Of a stretch of 64,000 bases of DNA, positions 51,046-62,381 are shown piece by piece. The stretch's first letter is position 1. Each line of letters begins with the position of its first letter. The translations under genes were made by a program, and so were the position numbers. The notes beneath the pieces were generated by a model. The model did no database searches. It was given only the letters and a program-made list of their open reading frames with translations, and was not told the origin of the DNA. The stretch comes from Poecilobothrus nobilitatus (taxonomy: Eukaryota; Arthropoda; Insecta; Diptera; Dolichopodidae). Where the stretch lies: assembly GCA_947095535.1 (NCBI GenBank), contig OX352774.1, positions 74,028,416-74,092,415 of the forward strand. Reading direction: 5' to 3'.

Positions 51046-52192
51046 GTAAGCAAAAAAGCATCTTGAACAAAAATTAATAAAAAAAGCAAATATTAGATAA
51101 AAAAAAATCTTATAACTAAAATTAAATGAATTCATTGTAATATAGATGGTTTATCGAAAGTGCATAGTTATATGCCATGATTTAGATCTGGGTTACTAGG
51201 TAAATTTTTATATGGGGCCGATGTCCAGGATTCAACGTTTTCTCGCATATTGGGGCTTAAAGAAAATTTTTATATTTTTTTTTAATTTTGAAAACTGTCT
51301 CATAACTTTGTAAAGACAGCGAAATAATAGGCTATACAAAAATAGGCCAAGCTGTTAGCTACATTAAATTTTTGTTTCACTAATTTTATTCAAAATTAGT
51401 GAAGAAAAAACCTGCAAAGCGAATAAAAGTGATTAGTTAACACTTTAAACTTACATTATATTTTTTTAGTTTTTTTTTTTTTTTTGTAGTTCCAAGGTGA
51501 TGACAAGACGATATACCTCTTTTTCACTAATTTTACAAAATAAATTCAAAATTTTCTATTAAACCTTTTGCAAATAGACCCTATAGGGAATTTTTATAAA
51601 AAAAACTAATGGTTTCAATTCAGGGTTCCAATAAATTGTTAAGTGAAGTGGTTTTGGGAAGTGATAGCCTTCATTATTTTAAATCTTTTTTATTTTTTTT
51701 TAAATACATGTAAAAAAATAAGACGTAATCCTTCTACAAAACAGAAGTTTCATTAAATTATTTTTAAAATTTTAATTTAAAAAAAAAAAATTATAATTTT
51801 CATAACAAGGACGCTTTAACTTGACATGTTATTTTTTGGTATAAAATGCTCGCTAATTTATACAAAGTTTTCAGATATCTGAAAATTTCAAAATCATCAT
51901 TTATTTCAATTACTTTTGCTCTTATAAAGGTTAAAAATAAACTAAAACTTGTAACATTAGTATTTTAATCAAAGCGAATTAAAAAATTCAACTAAAATAA
52001 AATACTCGTATACGTATAATATTCTAATTAGGCGCGTTATTTAAATTGTTCTTAAAAAAAATGTTATGCCGAATTGGTTTCTTAATGAAGTTTTAATGAT
52101 CAAACTTATAAAAATTTTATATTTTTTCTTTTACAAAATAAACTAAAAAAAAAAAACAAAAATAGAGTCAATCTAATACTTGTATTGAAATA
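51046..52192. other. Intergenic, with a 24-bp remnant of a DUF1091-type gene
   Basis: At 51351-51374 GCTGTTAGCTACATTAAATT, then TTTG, matches the 3' coding region of gene 1 (near 50425-50448). No other part of the gene is recognisable around it. The 5' flank of gene 2 (52070-52120) is duplicated from that of gene 1. Confidence 0.45.
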
Positions 52193-52835
52193 ATGTTTAA
52201 GAGATTTTTAATTATTTTATTTTTAGCTGTATATAATAGTTTTGTGACCGAAGTAAGTCTTATAATTTATAAAATATTAATTTTTAATTTTAATTTTTTT
52301 TTTTTTTTTTAAGAGCAAATTTTGCATTCAAATGAAAAACTTTCAACAAAAAAATTATTTTAAAAATGATTTTAATATTAATGTTACATACAGGAATACA
52401 ATAAATTCAACATTAAAATTAAATATAACAATTGATATATTTAATAAACCAATAGATATTTTATATAGTACATATTCGTTAGAATTAAATTTAAAAGGTT
52501 CAACTATAAAGCCAGTCAATGAAATAATAAATTATTGTAATTTATATCGTAATGAAGAAAGTGGTTTAATAACCTTTATTTTACTTAAATCATGGCAAGG
52601 AATTATAAAAAATTTTCCAGCAAGTTGTCCATTGTCACCAAAACGTTATTATATTAAAAATATGGATTTTAATTATTCATTTATACCAGGATCTATATTA
52701 AAAGGAACATTTAATTTTAATGTAACATTTTTTCATATCTACAAAAGTAAAACTAGACTGTTAGCTACGTTAAATTTTTTTGGTATTTATTTAACAGTAA
52801 AAAGAAAAGATACTTGTGCAAAGAAATACATATAA
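52193..52835 (+). CDS. DUF1091-type secreted protein, gene 2
   Basis: Exons 52193-52252 and 52314-52835 (stop TAA), with a 61-bp GT-AG intron in the same phase-0 position as gene 1, give 193 residues. Exon 1 codes the signal peptide MFKRFLIILFLAVYNSFVTE. The mature part has N-glycosylation-type NVT, NST and NIT sites, then the DUF1091 core SWQGIIKNFPASCPLSPKRY, NMDFNYSFIPGSILKG, and the closing strand LLATLNFFGIYLTVKR with a final Cys pair region (DTCAKKYI). The ATG at 52332 lies inside exon 2 and is not the start. It differs from gene 1 mainly around residues 75-85 and 148-155 and in a C-terminal extension. Likely secreted, perhaps lipid- or pheromone-related by family; not shown by sequence. 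Confidence 0.85.
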
Positions 52836-55800
52836 GCATTAAAAATTAATAAAAAAAAAAAAAAAAGAATGATTCGTAATTAAACTTTAAAATTATATTA
52901 TATTTGTATTTATTATATAATATTTTTTTTTATTATTAAAATAATAAAAGGTAATTTAATTAATAAAAATGAAATAACTTTAGAAAAAAACTTATTATTA
53001 ATTTAAGTTTTTTCATTATATATGTATTTGGGAACTTTAAAGAAATTTTCCTTCATTCTCTTATGGTAATAAAGAGAAACTATTATAAAACTAGTCCCGG
53101 AAGCTATCACAAATGACGATTAGACTATTAGACTTTTTTCGTTCATTAGACGATTTCCCCAGAATTTCAGAAATAAATAATTTATAGAAAAATAGAAGTC
53201 CCTATGACTTGTATGGTCACTATTTTTTTTCATCATATTTAAATGGTGAAAATCATTTCTTCATATTGTGGAACTGTGACAGCGGAGTACTTTAGTTCCA
53301 TAATAGTTATTATGAGCAACAGCCCTGTTCAGCTATATTCATTCTCAACTATACTTATTGCTTAAATGAAGTCAAATATATTCATTGTTTTAAAATTCAA
53401 TCTAACTTCCGATTGATATCTTGTGTAAGCCTGTAACGTTCATTTTTTGTTTCAATATAGTAGCAATAACTTTATTGTAATAATGATAATAAAGTGAAAA
53501 TTTTACAGTATTTAGTAAAACAATAAGTATTAAAATAAATTAAAAAGGAAATTTTAATTTCAATATAAAATCGTGTGTTTCCGATCAAGTCCTTACAGTT
53601 CTTATAATAAATATACAATGAAGACTAGTAATTATAAAATTTGATTTTGTATTTAGCCTTATTAGCAAAAGGTGACCAAGAATTTTTAAGTCTTGAAAAA
53701 ATATATTGATGAAAAGAAATGATGTGGGGGAGGGCGATTAGGTAAAGAAAAACAGATATATGACGTAAATCATATATATTATATAACATAATGTAATAAC
53801 AAATATTATGTAAAACGGAGAACTATAAAATCATAACCAACAAACAACAATAAATAATGACCAGATAATATAAGACTAACAATACTACAAAATAAATGGC
53901 ATTCCCTTGAATATTTGTTTTTTCCATACTTTTACCAAAATAGTCCTTTTACATTTAAAATTTTCGTTAGGAAATATTCACCCATATATGCAGTATTTTT
54001 ATGTTAAAATAAAATTTGGAATTTTTTCTATGACATATCGAAATTTCAGTTTTAGTGAAAAAGAAAGCGCCTTTTTTTTTCTATCGTAGAAAGATAGTTG
54101 GAAAACTATTTCTCAAATACATGACTGAAAAAATTTAAGAGATAAGTAAAAATGATCTAATTATGTACATGATATACATAAAATAATGCAAATTGGTTTA
54201 TGTGTCCAATACATACCAACAATTAATAAATAAACGTACCAACAATTTCACAAATAAGTAATTTTTAGAGAAATTGCCAAAAAATTAAACTTGGTGAAGT
54301 AATATAATGTGTCGATATATTAAAACATAGAAATTGATGAAAATAGAAAATGTGGCAACACTCCTGAAACCTATATTTCGCTATTACAAAATTAAAAAAA
54401 AAATAATGATAAAAAAAGTTTACAGTTAGTTACAAAATATAAATTAAACTGAAGCCATATAGAAAAAATTACAATGCACTGTCATAAATGCTTTTATAAA
54501 TTTTTGACATTCTATATATATACAATTTATTAGATTTGGTCGCTGATTAGAATGTATAATTGAAAGCAATTTTTTTTAGGAGATTTGTTCCTACTAGAAA
54601 TATTTGCAAACTGCGCTTAGATCGAACTGGCACTCTATCATTTGATTGTGATATTTTATGTGTACTGAGGTCAAAATAAAAAAGCATAACTGTGAGACAA
54701 AAATATTTCATTTAATTGAAGCAACAACTATAAATACATAGATATATATTTGTAAATAAAAAAAGTGAATTAAATATATTTAAATTACATTCTTTGTTTA
54801 GTTTTTACTTTTTAAATTTAAATTTTTACAAAAATAAATTGAAAAACCAAAAAAACACTTTAAAAGATAATTTTATATTCACTATTACATATATACAGTT
54901 AAAGAAACAAGATAATTATTAAGAAAACTCAGAAATACTAACTATAAATAGTTATTAGTGCATATAAGATAATAATTTAATTAAGTAAGAAACTTATTTT
55001 AGAAAATACAAACGGAAAAGTGACATTTTATTCAGATTTTTTTTTTTTTCTTTGTTTTACTTTGACATAATCTCAAATGTCTAAAAAGAACCGGTTTAAT
55101 GTTGGAAAAGATTTATTTTGAATTAAAACAAGGAAATTGAAAATAACATACATACATACTGGAAAAAAAATGAAAGTGGTATTTCAAAATAATAATACGA
55201 TATGTGACATAGTATTATATTATAAACTATACGATATTATAAAAGGAATGCGTAAATAAGTAGTTACACAAGAACAAAAAAAAAAAAAAATCATATATAA
55301 AAATATTATGCAAATACTTTAAAAAGTATTGAAAGGAAATTGTTAGAACCACATCTTTTTATTAACAATATTTTATTTCTATATTAAAAGTTTACCATTA
55401 GTTAAAATTAAACAACACCTTAAATATTATCAGATATAATTCATTTTTATATAGGTAATAAAAATATAAAAAATGAAAAAGGGATGGTAAGTTAGTACCT
55501 TCTAAGTGATAAATTTAGAAAATTATTTGCAATACATGTTGAAGTTTTGCTAAAGATTTTATTAATAAAAATAAATAACAAATTGTTTAAAAAGTATTCC
55601 TTGTGAAAACCCGAAATTATATGCTCACCAAATAATTGTCTACCGTTTTATATTATGTGCCATTGAACAATTCACTCAAATTCTCCAATTATTCATAAAC
55701 ATAAATCTGTTAACGTCTGTTAACATAAATTTTTGAATTTTTTCAAAGCAAATCGTAACCTATTTCAAAATCTGTGTTCTTAATTTCATTTTTAATCATT

Positions 55801-57033
55801 TTCACTTCAATTTGTACTAATTATTTTTTATTTTTAACATAAATGATTGACGTTCTATGATCATAATTGAATTAATTAGATACACATTTCAATGTCGCGA
55901 AATCATATTTGTAAAATTTTATATTCTAAAAATTTCATTCATTCTGCTTCGCACAAAAATGGAGCTCTAATTTTAATAAATATTTTTTTTTATATTATTA
56001 TAAATAAATAAGTTTCTTTTTAACTCCAGTGCTATAAATTTTATTAAGCGTTTTCATAATATAAATCAGCTGTCTGAACGTACAAATATAATCTGATCAG
56101 AACATACTCAAAACATTCTCATTTAATAATAACAACACAGAACATAAATTTGTAATAAATGTAAAAAAAATATGCTAAAAAATACTCCATTTAAATTTTT
56201 CTTTTTCTTTTATTCCTTTTATTTATTCGTTTCTCAAATAGCTCATTCGTTCGCACACAGTGTTCTAAATAAAAATGATTTAAATTATTATCTTTTTATT
56301 TGAAAATGTACCTACATAATATATAATTTATCTTTACATTTATAATAATTATATAACTTAATAAATTTTAAAATGATTTTATCAATTTTAAAAAACCCGA
56401 CTTTTATTCTTTTTAAATTTTGACAGATAGTAATTTGCTCTCTGAAATTTTATTTTATTAAGATTATGCTTTGAGAGCATTCTGTTCTGATTGAAAAAAT
56501 GAACACAATATTGTTCTTTTTTGACAAATCGTCTCTCCACCGATTTATTTATGAAAACGCCCATTGAAATAATTATGAGAAAATTGCATATCATTTAACT
56601 TTTATACTTTTCAAGTCAAACGTTATTATTTGGTATAATAATATTGAGGACTGCTACTAAAATTAATTTATTGTAGCCCTGATTTTTTAGCTAGTTAATT
56701 TATTGAAATTTACTCTCATTTTGTGGCCGAAATTTTTAAACTATTTGCTCAAAGTTATATGATATTATTTATAGCATAGTTACAAAAATGGTTATTAATC
56801 AAATCTGCAGTGTGATGCATCATACATTGCTATAAGGATAACATATAAATTATAGCTCTGTATTAAAAAATGGAAAGTATCTAAAAGCAAAAAAAAATAT
56901 AATGATACTATACGATTTATTTAATGAATTAAAGAAACAATTCTATGATCTTTAATAAGCTTAAAATCAATTGAAAAAAAAAAACTAATACATTATTTAA
57001 ATTTTTTTATTAACATACAATATTTTCTATTTA
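52836..57033. other. AT-rich intergenic region, no gene seen
   Basis: No DUF1091-type copy, RNA gene or bounded repeat was recognised. ORFs at 53907-54089 and 56388-56594 lack supporting composition. Confidence 0.5.
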
Positions 57034-57665
57034 TTATATTTTATCACATTCATTAAGTTTTTTTACTTTTTTATATTTTATTGAAAATTGCACTTTAGAT
57101 ATAATTTTTATTTTAGAATCTATAACAGTTAATACATTAATTTTAATAGTACATAGACCTTCTTTTGAAAGAACTGGCCAATTGTTATCTGAAACTTGAA
57201 AATTATTTGCATAATAAAATTGTTTTTTAATTGGACATTTCTGTGGCATTGTTTTAAATTCTTTTAATCTTGAACTTAAAATTTTACCTAACATATCTAA
57301 ACTATTACCATTAACTGATTGACAATAATCCATAGTACTATTATGTGATATTAATCTTTTACCATTTACATTAAACAAAATTTTATATTGTAAATATAAT
57401 GAATTAATTTCTTCTAATAAAGTAAAATTAACATTAAAACAGACAATACGATTCTTAGTTGATACATTGTCTAAATTAAAAATAAAATATTTTGTATCAC
57501 ACCATTGTTTTAAATTTAGAATTTTGTTGCAAAATAATCTCTAAATAAAATTAAAAATAAAATTACTATAATAAAATATAAATTCAATATTATTGATTAA
57601 TTTACTTGTGAATATGCAAAAGATAAAAACAAAACAATAGTAATGAAATAAAGATAATTTTTCAT
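57034..57665 (-). CDS. DUF1091-type secreted protein, gene 3 (inverted paralogue)
   Basis: Exons 57665-57606 (ATG at 57665) and 57540-57034 (stop TAA) have a 65-bp GT-AG intron in the same place as genes 1 and 2 and give 188 residues. Exon 1 codes the signal peptide MKNYLYFITIVLFLSFAYSQ. The mature part begins RLFCNKILNLKQWCDTKYF and has the family core LKEFKTMPQKCPIKKQFYYA, then NNFQVSDNNWPVLSKEGLCT, and a final KVQFSIKYKK strand. It is strongly diverged from genes 1 and 2 (more Cys: FC, WC, VC, YC, KC, LC, EC), but the shared intron, length and core pattern make paralogy convincing. The Met at 57378 is internal. Confidence 0.75.
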
Positions 57666-58878
57666 AATCACAACACTGCTTTTCCAATATCCAATAAATA
57701 TCCAACAAGAAAAAGTACAAAATGAATACTGCATTTAAAAAATCTATTTGAAACTTTGAAATAAAAAGACATTAATTATAAAAAATAAAACTAAAATTAA
57801 TTACAATAGCTCAAATGTCATTAAAATGTAGTTAGTTAAATTTATTTAAAAAAAAAAAAATAATCAAATCTTTTGCTTTCAGATTGATTTCATTCGTCTA
57901 TCTGTCTTGTCAATTTACGTTACAAAACTTTTTGATCGATTATCGAAATCGATTATCTTAAATAATTAATTAAATTAAGGTTAAATTAAGGTAAATGATG
58001 TCATTAAAATTTTAATTTTTGTTTTCCGTTACATTTTCCGTTACATTTTCGAGACTTAACAATTTTAATATCCAATACCGTTCATATAATCTTGTAAATT
58101 TGAGTAAACAGAGATCGTTAAAAATAGAAATAAGAGAAAAAATTGTTAAAAATATAAATAACAGTTAATTAATATATTTTAACATGTGTTAAACGCTTTT
58201 CTTGACTTAATTAAGTTTTCTTAATATTAAACAAATAGTTTTTTAATTTTAATTGTTAAATGAATCTCTTTGCAGTTTTAAAATTCTCTTAACTATTTTT
58301 TAAATATTTATTCTGTCTGAAAAGTTTTTTGTTTTTTTCAAAATTAATTTTTCTCTTAATATTATTTTTTTACAAAAAACTGAAAACAAGACGTTTTGAT
58401 GGAAATGTGAATTATGTAAACCCTTGATTATTCGCTTGTTCCAGCTTACAAAATAAAAAAAAAGGTAAAAATATTCAAGCAAAGCTTTTTCTAAATTGCA
58501 TAATTGATTAACTTAAATAATTTTTAATAAAAATAAAACACCATTTCATAAAATTATTATAAAATATAAAACTGACTTATTAAAATAAAAATTATAAATC
58601 AAATATTTTCATATACCACATATTCTTGTATGCATATATATATATATATTATACAACATGTTGCATTGTATATCATATATTTTTATATAAATAATATAAT
58701 AAATAGATACAGTTTTTAATCTTAGACTAGTTTCCTGTTTCGGTAACAAAACATTGTTCTAAATATCAAAGAGAAATAAATCAAGAGAAAAATATTAGCG
58801 ATCAATTTATTGAGATACATAATAAATCACTTAGTGAATGAATGCCTTATGCTCCTTTTAGGAGTGGAAAAGAAACAA

Positions 58879-58914
<36 letters not shown>

Positions 58915-59345
58915 GAGTGTTGGACATTTTTCATAGTTTAACTGAGACATCAATTGAGATTTGGCAATAAAATTTAAGCTGTGATTGGTCTCATTAAAAT
59001 ATTAATTTGACAGAAGAATTTTTAGCTGACTCGGCAAAGGTTGGCGACATAAAACTTATTCCATTTTTTGTTTTTAACTAATGTTTTACACATCTAGTTA
59101 AATCGTTGTTTCATTTTCTTTTCTAAATTATAAATATTTTTTAATATTTCCTGGAATTTTAAAAATTAAATAATAAAAAATATCGTCGTAAATGATACAC
59201 AAATATTTGTTTTTTTATCTTTTTTTAATAGTTTATACATATTTCAATTTTTAGAAGGTGTTAATAATTAGCTATTTTTTTGTTTGAAATGAATATTTTC
59301 AAATTCAATATTATGAAATTTATTAATTGGTAATTAATTTTATTA
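57666..59345. other. AT-rich intergenic region with a TA microsatellite
   Basis: (TA)n lies at 58883-58911. The rest shows no supported gene. The segment just right of 59200 would be the 3' flank of the decayed Helitron; no convincing CTRR end or hairpin was seen. Confidence 0.5.
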
Positions 59346-60188
59346 TTATAATACTAAGTTATGGACGATATTTCTTGTTTCTTCATTTTCTGTGAATATA
59401 AATAAATTTTGTGGTTTACCGACACGTGAACATGCAACATATAATGGCCCATGGGAGAAGCATAAATTTTCAAGATTCAATCCACATATAGTCATAGCAA
59501 GGGTAGACGCTTTATTAATTGTCATTGCAAAGGCTAACCGAATGAGAAATTACAAACGTTGTATTGCTGAATCAGATGGTATCATTGGAATCCTCGGTAA
59601 TAACACATTTTCTCCTTTAAATTGTCCATTAATAATTGTGGCTTCAAGGGTGTTTCTCAATTTTTGATAAGTATAATCTGGTACCATTGCATGACATTGG
59701 TGGTTTGAGATTGCGTAATAAAATTATTGAAGATCGAATTTTTAATCCTACATGATGTGGTGGTATACCTGTTACGTCCAATGAATTTAAAAATTCAGTT
59801 GGATAATAACTCCTTCATTTTCATCGATGACTGTATCAATTGATTTAAATGTAAACAATTGTGTATTAATAATATTTTGTATAGTAAGATTAAGAACATC
59901 AACGTCAACATTTTTTGCTGCTAAAATAGCTCGTTCGCTTAACCATTGATGGTGTTAATAATTGACTACAATATTTGGAAACACTTTTTGTATGATTTCA
60001 TTTTATGTAGATACAATATTACAAAAATTTTGTGGTAGTTTAATATTTTGAGTGATTGGATTTATTGGCATTTTTCTATCACCAATTTCGCGCCATTGTT
60101 TTGAAAACTCTTCTGCTGTTGGATCATTTTGTATTTGAACGCGCATATTTTTTGTTAATTTGAATATACATAGTGAACTTTTTGAAAA
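59346..60188 (-). pseudogene. Helitron RepHel helicase, C-terminal part, decayed
   Basis: Minus-strand translation in several frames gives the C-terminal part of a Pif1-like Helitron helicase: TKNMRVQIQNDPTAEEFSKQ, WREIGDRKM, KLPQNFCNIVS, VFPNIVVNY, HQWLSERAILAAKNVDVDVL, YPTEFLNSLDVTGIPPHHVG, LKIRSSIILLRNLKPPMSCN and, near the end, LCFSHGPLYVACSRVGKPQN. It ends at TAA (59346-59348). Frameshifts and stops occur near 59660, 59800 and 59960. The usual Gln-Gly-Gln helicase signature after INKA is replaced by unrelated residues (INKASTLAMTICGL). The Rep nuclease and the N-terminal helicase motifs are absent; the fragment stops near 60190. The plus-strand ORF at 59392-59667 is its antisense. Confidence 0.85.
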
Positions 60189-60204
60189 TACTTATAATAC
60201 AAAA

Positions 60205-60420
60205 TCAATAAGGCAGTCATGGACGGTTAGATTGGAGCGTTTTGTGGTGATTAGAGGATCAGAAAATAGTTTTGGGTATAAAAAACACTTGAAGTTGTAT
60301 CAATAGGGTAGTCATAAAATACTTGAAGTTGTATCAATCAATAGGGTAGTCATGGCTGGTTAGATTGGAGCGTTTTGTGGTGATTAGAGATGGTATAAAA
60401 AACACTTGAAGTTGTATGGC
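60205..60420. repeat. 133-bp direct repeat beside the Helitron fragment
   Basis: GTCATGGACGGTTAGATTGG, then AGCGTTTTGTGGTGATTAGAG at 60216, recurs with two changes at 60349. TAAAAAACACTTGAAGTTGT follows both. This explains where the recognisable helicase stops; the array interrupts or truncates it. Confidence 0.75.
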
Positions 60421-62169
60421 AGCTATGACTCCAGGGCCACCTACAAAAAATAAAAAAAAACAAAAACCATTCGGAGCACCAAATGAACATACGTTGTAGA
60501 TATGACTTTAATATGAGGATTGGTTTAGGCGTGATACAGTTTCACACAAATGCACCAACGATTTTATATATTAAGATATATAAAAATGGGTTACAAGTTC
60601 TACTCCAAAATTTTTTTTTAAGCAAAGATGTTAGAATATTAAAAAATTATAGTTAACTTTATAAACATTATAAAAATTTCTAGAATTCGGTATTTAATTA
60701 AGTTATAAGGCTATTAAAAGCTATAAGGAAGAAAACAATTAATATTTGTTATTTTTAAATACTTGAAACTTTGACATTTTGTGGAAATTTGAATAATATA
60801 CGTCATTATTCCAATTTGAAATAATATACGTCAATTGCATTTTGTATTGTATTTCTTAAATAGAGTTTAAATAAAAGAGAGTATCTCAAAGCAATGAAGT
60901 TGGAAATGATATTAATGGAGTGTAAGAAATTTATCAAATAGTTGATACGAATGATATTCCCCACATACATTAAAATTGATGCTATGTGTTTGTAACGCTT
61001 AGAACGAGGTATGATAGATATAACGAAAATTAAAAAAACTTGAATTTATTCTGATCAAAGCTAAAGATAAAACTGTATGAGCTACATAAATTTGTAGAGA
61101 ATAGATTCAAGTTTGCTTATCTTCAAAGCAAGTGCTTATAGTGATATAAGATTTATATAATAAATTTAATTTTTATATAAAAGTTTTATTTTGTTGATTA
61201 CGTAAAATATATCATTAAAATTCAGTTAATTATACATATACTAATTTCTTATCCCTTCCCTTATATCAGTGCGATAATTTCAGGTATTTCAGCAAAATAT
61301 ATAATACATATATAGCACACAAAAAACTTTTTGTTTTGTTTTCTAAGAAAGGTGCAAACAGACCAAAAATACCCCTTTGGTATTGTAAAATTCTTACTTA
61401 CAAAATCTACCTTCACCTTCACCCAATATATCAGTTGAGCAATCATTGCTACCTTATCCTACTTGTAAGCAATTAATTTAATCCCATCTCCCATGTTTAA
61501 GCTAATAGGCAGGTTGGATAGAAAACAATAGGACAGAGGGATGTAAAATTGGGAAGTGGGACTATAATGGAAGAAAAATTGAAGAATACTTCATGATCTG
61601 CCATATATGTATATTAAAAGTAATTAATGCATTAAAAAACAAATGCTAAGATCCTTAATGAACTGACTTTTATAGAAAATTCTGAAAAAATTTAAAAAAA
61701 TGTGGTTATTAGTTTCATTCTGTTTATTCATTCATCTGTCAGATCTGTTCGTCTGTTTGTTTACTATATTTCTATAGATAAAGAAAATTTAATCATTATA
61801 GATCTCATAAAAAGATAACATTTGCAGAAAAAATTTCTTATATAGCCCCAAATTCAGTTTTCTTTACCATTTCTTTAAAGTGAACCAACTAATGCTTTTA
61901 GTATTTATTAAATTATAAATTAATTATAATTTCATAAACAGATTTTTTTAATCTTCGAAAAATCTTAATGTTATATTATAGGCATATTTTTTATGTCTTA
62001 ATTGATTTTTAATGAGAAAATGCTGTAATAAACTCATTAAATTTTTCTATCAAAATATTTTTTTGATTTTTTTTTTGTTTTTTTATTTTTTAATTTACTT
62101 ATGAAACATAATAACATAATACATAAACAGATACCGTAGTTGTTATTTAATGAACAAAAATATTTGAAG
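60421..62169. other. Intergenic, with a reversed family X tail
   Basis: Near 61700-61870 the minus strand has the family X terminus (on plus: GTTTCATTCTGTTTATTCAT, then CTGTTCGTCTGTTTGTTTAC). No gene is supported; the ORF at 61261-61446 (-) has no recognisable features. Confidence 0.45.
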
Positions 62170-62381
62170 ATGCTTTATAAATTAATATTTATATTTTTGA
62201 TAATAATTTCAATTGTAAAAATTCAAGTAAGATATATATATTTTAATTAAATTATTAATTAAAAAAAAATATAATATTTTTATTATTTTTAGTCAAAGTT
62301 TTGTATTAATATTAAAAAATTCTAATTGATAGTTCATCAACATGATATATTTGATATTACTATTACCACTATTACATATAA

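Noticed and set aside
52332..52334. ATG at 52332 as the start of the DUF1091-type gene 2
   Set aside because: It lies seven codons inside exon 2. The signal-peptide exon at 52193-52252 with GT-AG intron is conserved in all family members.
57376..57378. ATG at 57378 as the start of gene 3
   Set aside because: The frame is open upstream to an acceptor at 57541, and a signal-peptide exon lies at 57665-57606.
59392..59667. Plus-strand 91-residue ORF
   Set aside because: It is the antisense of the most conserved part of the Helitron helicase remnant.
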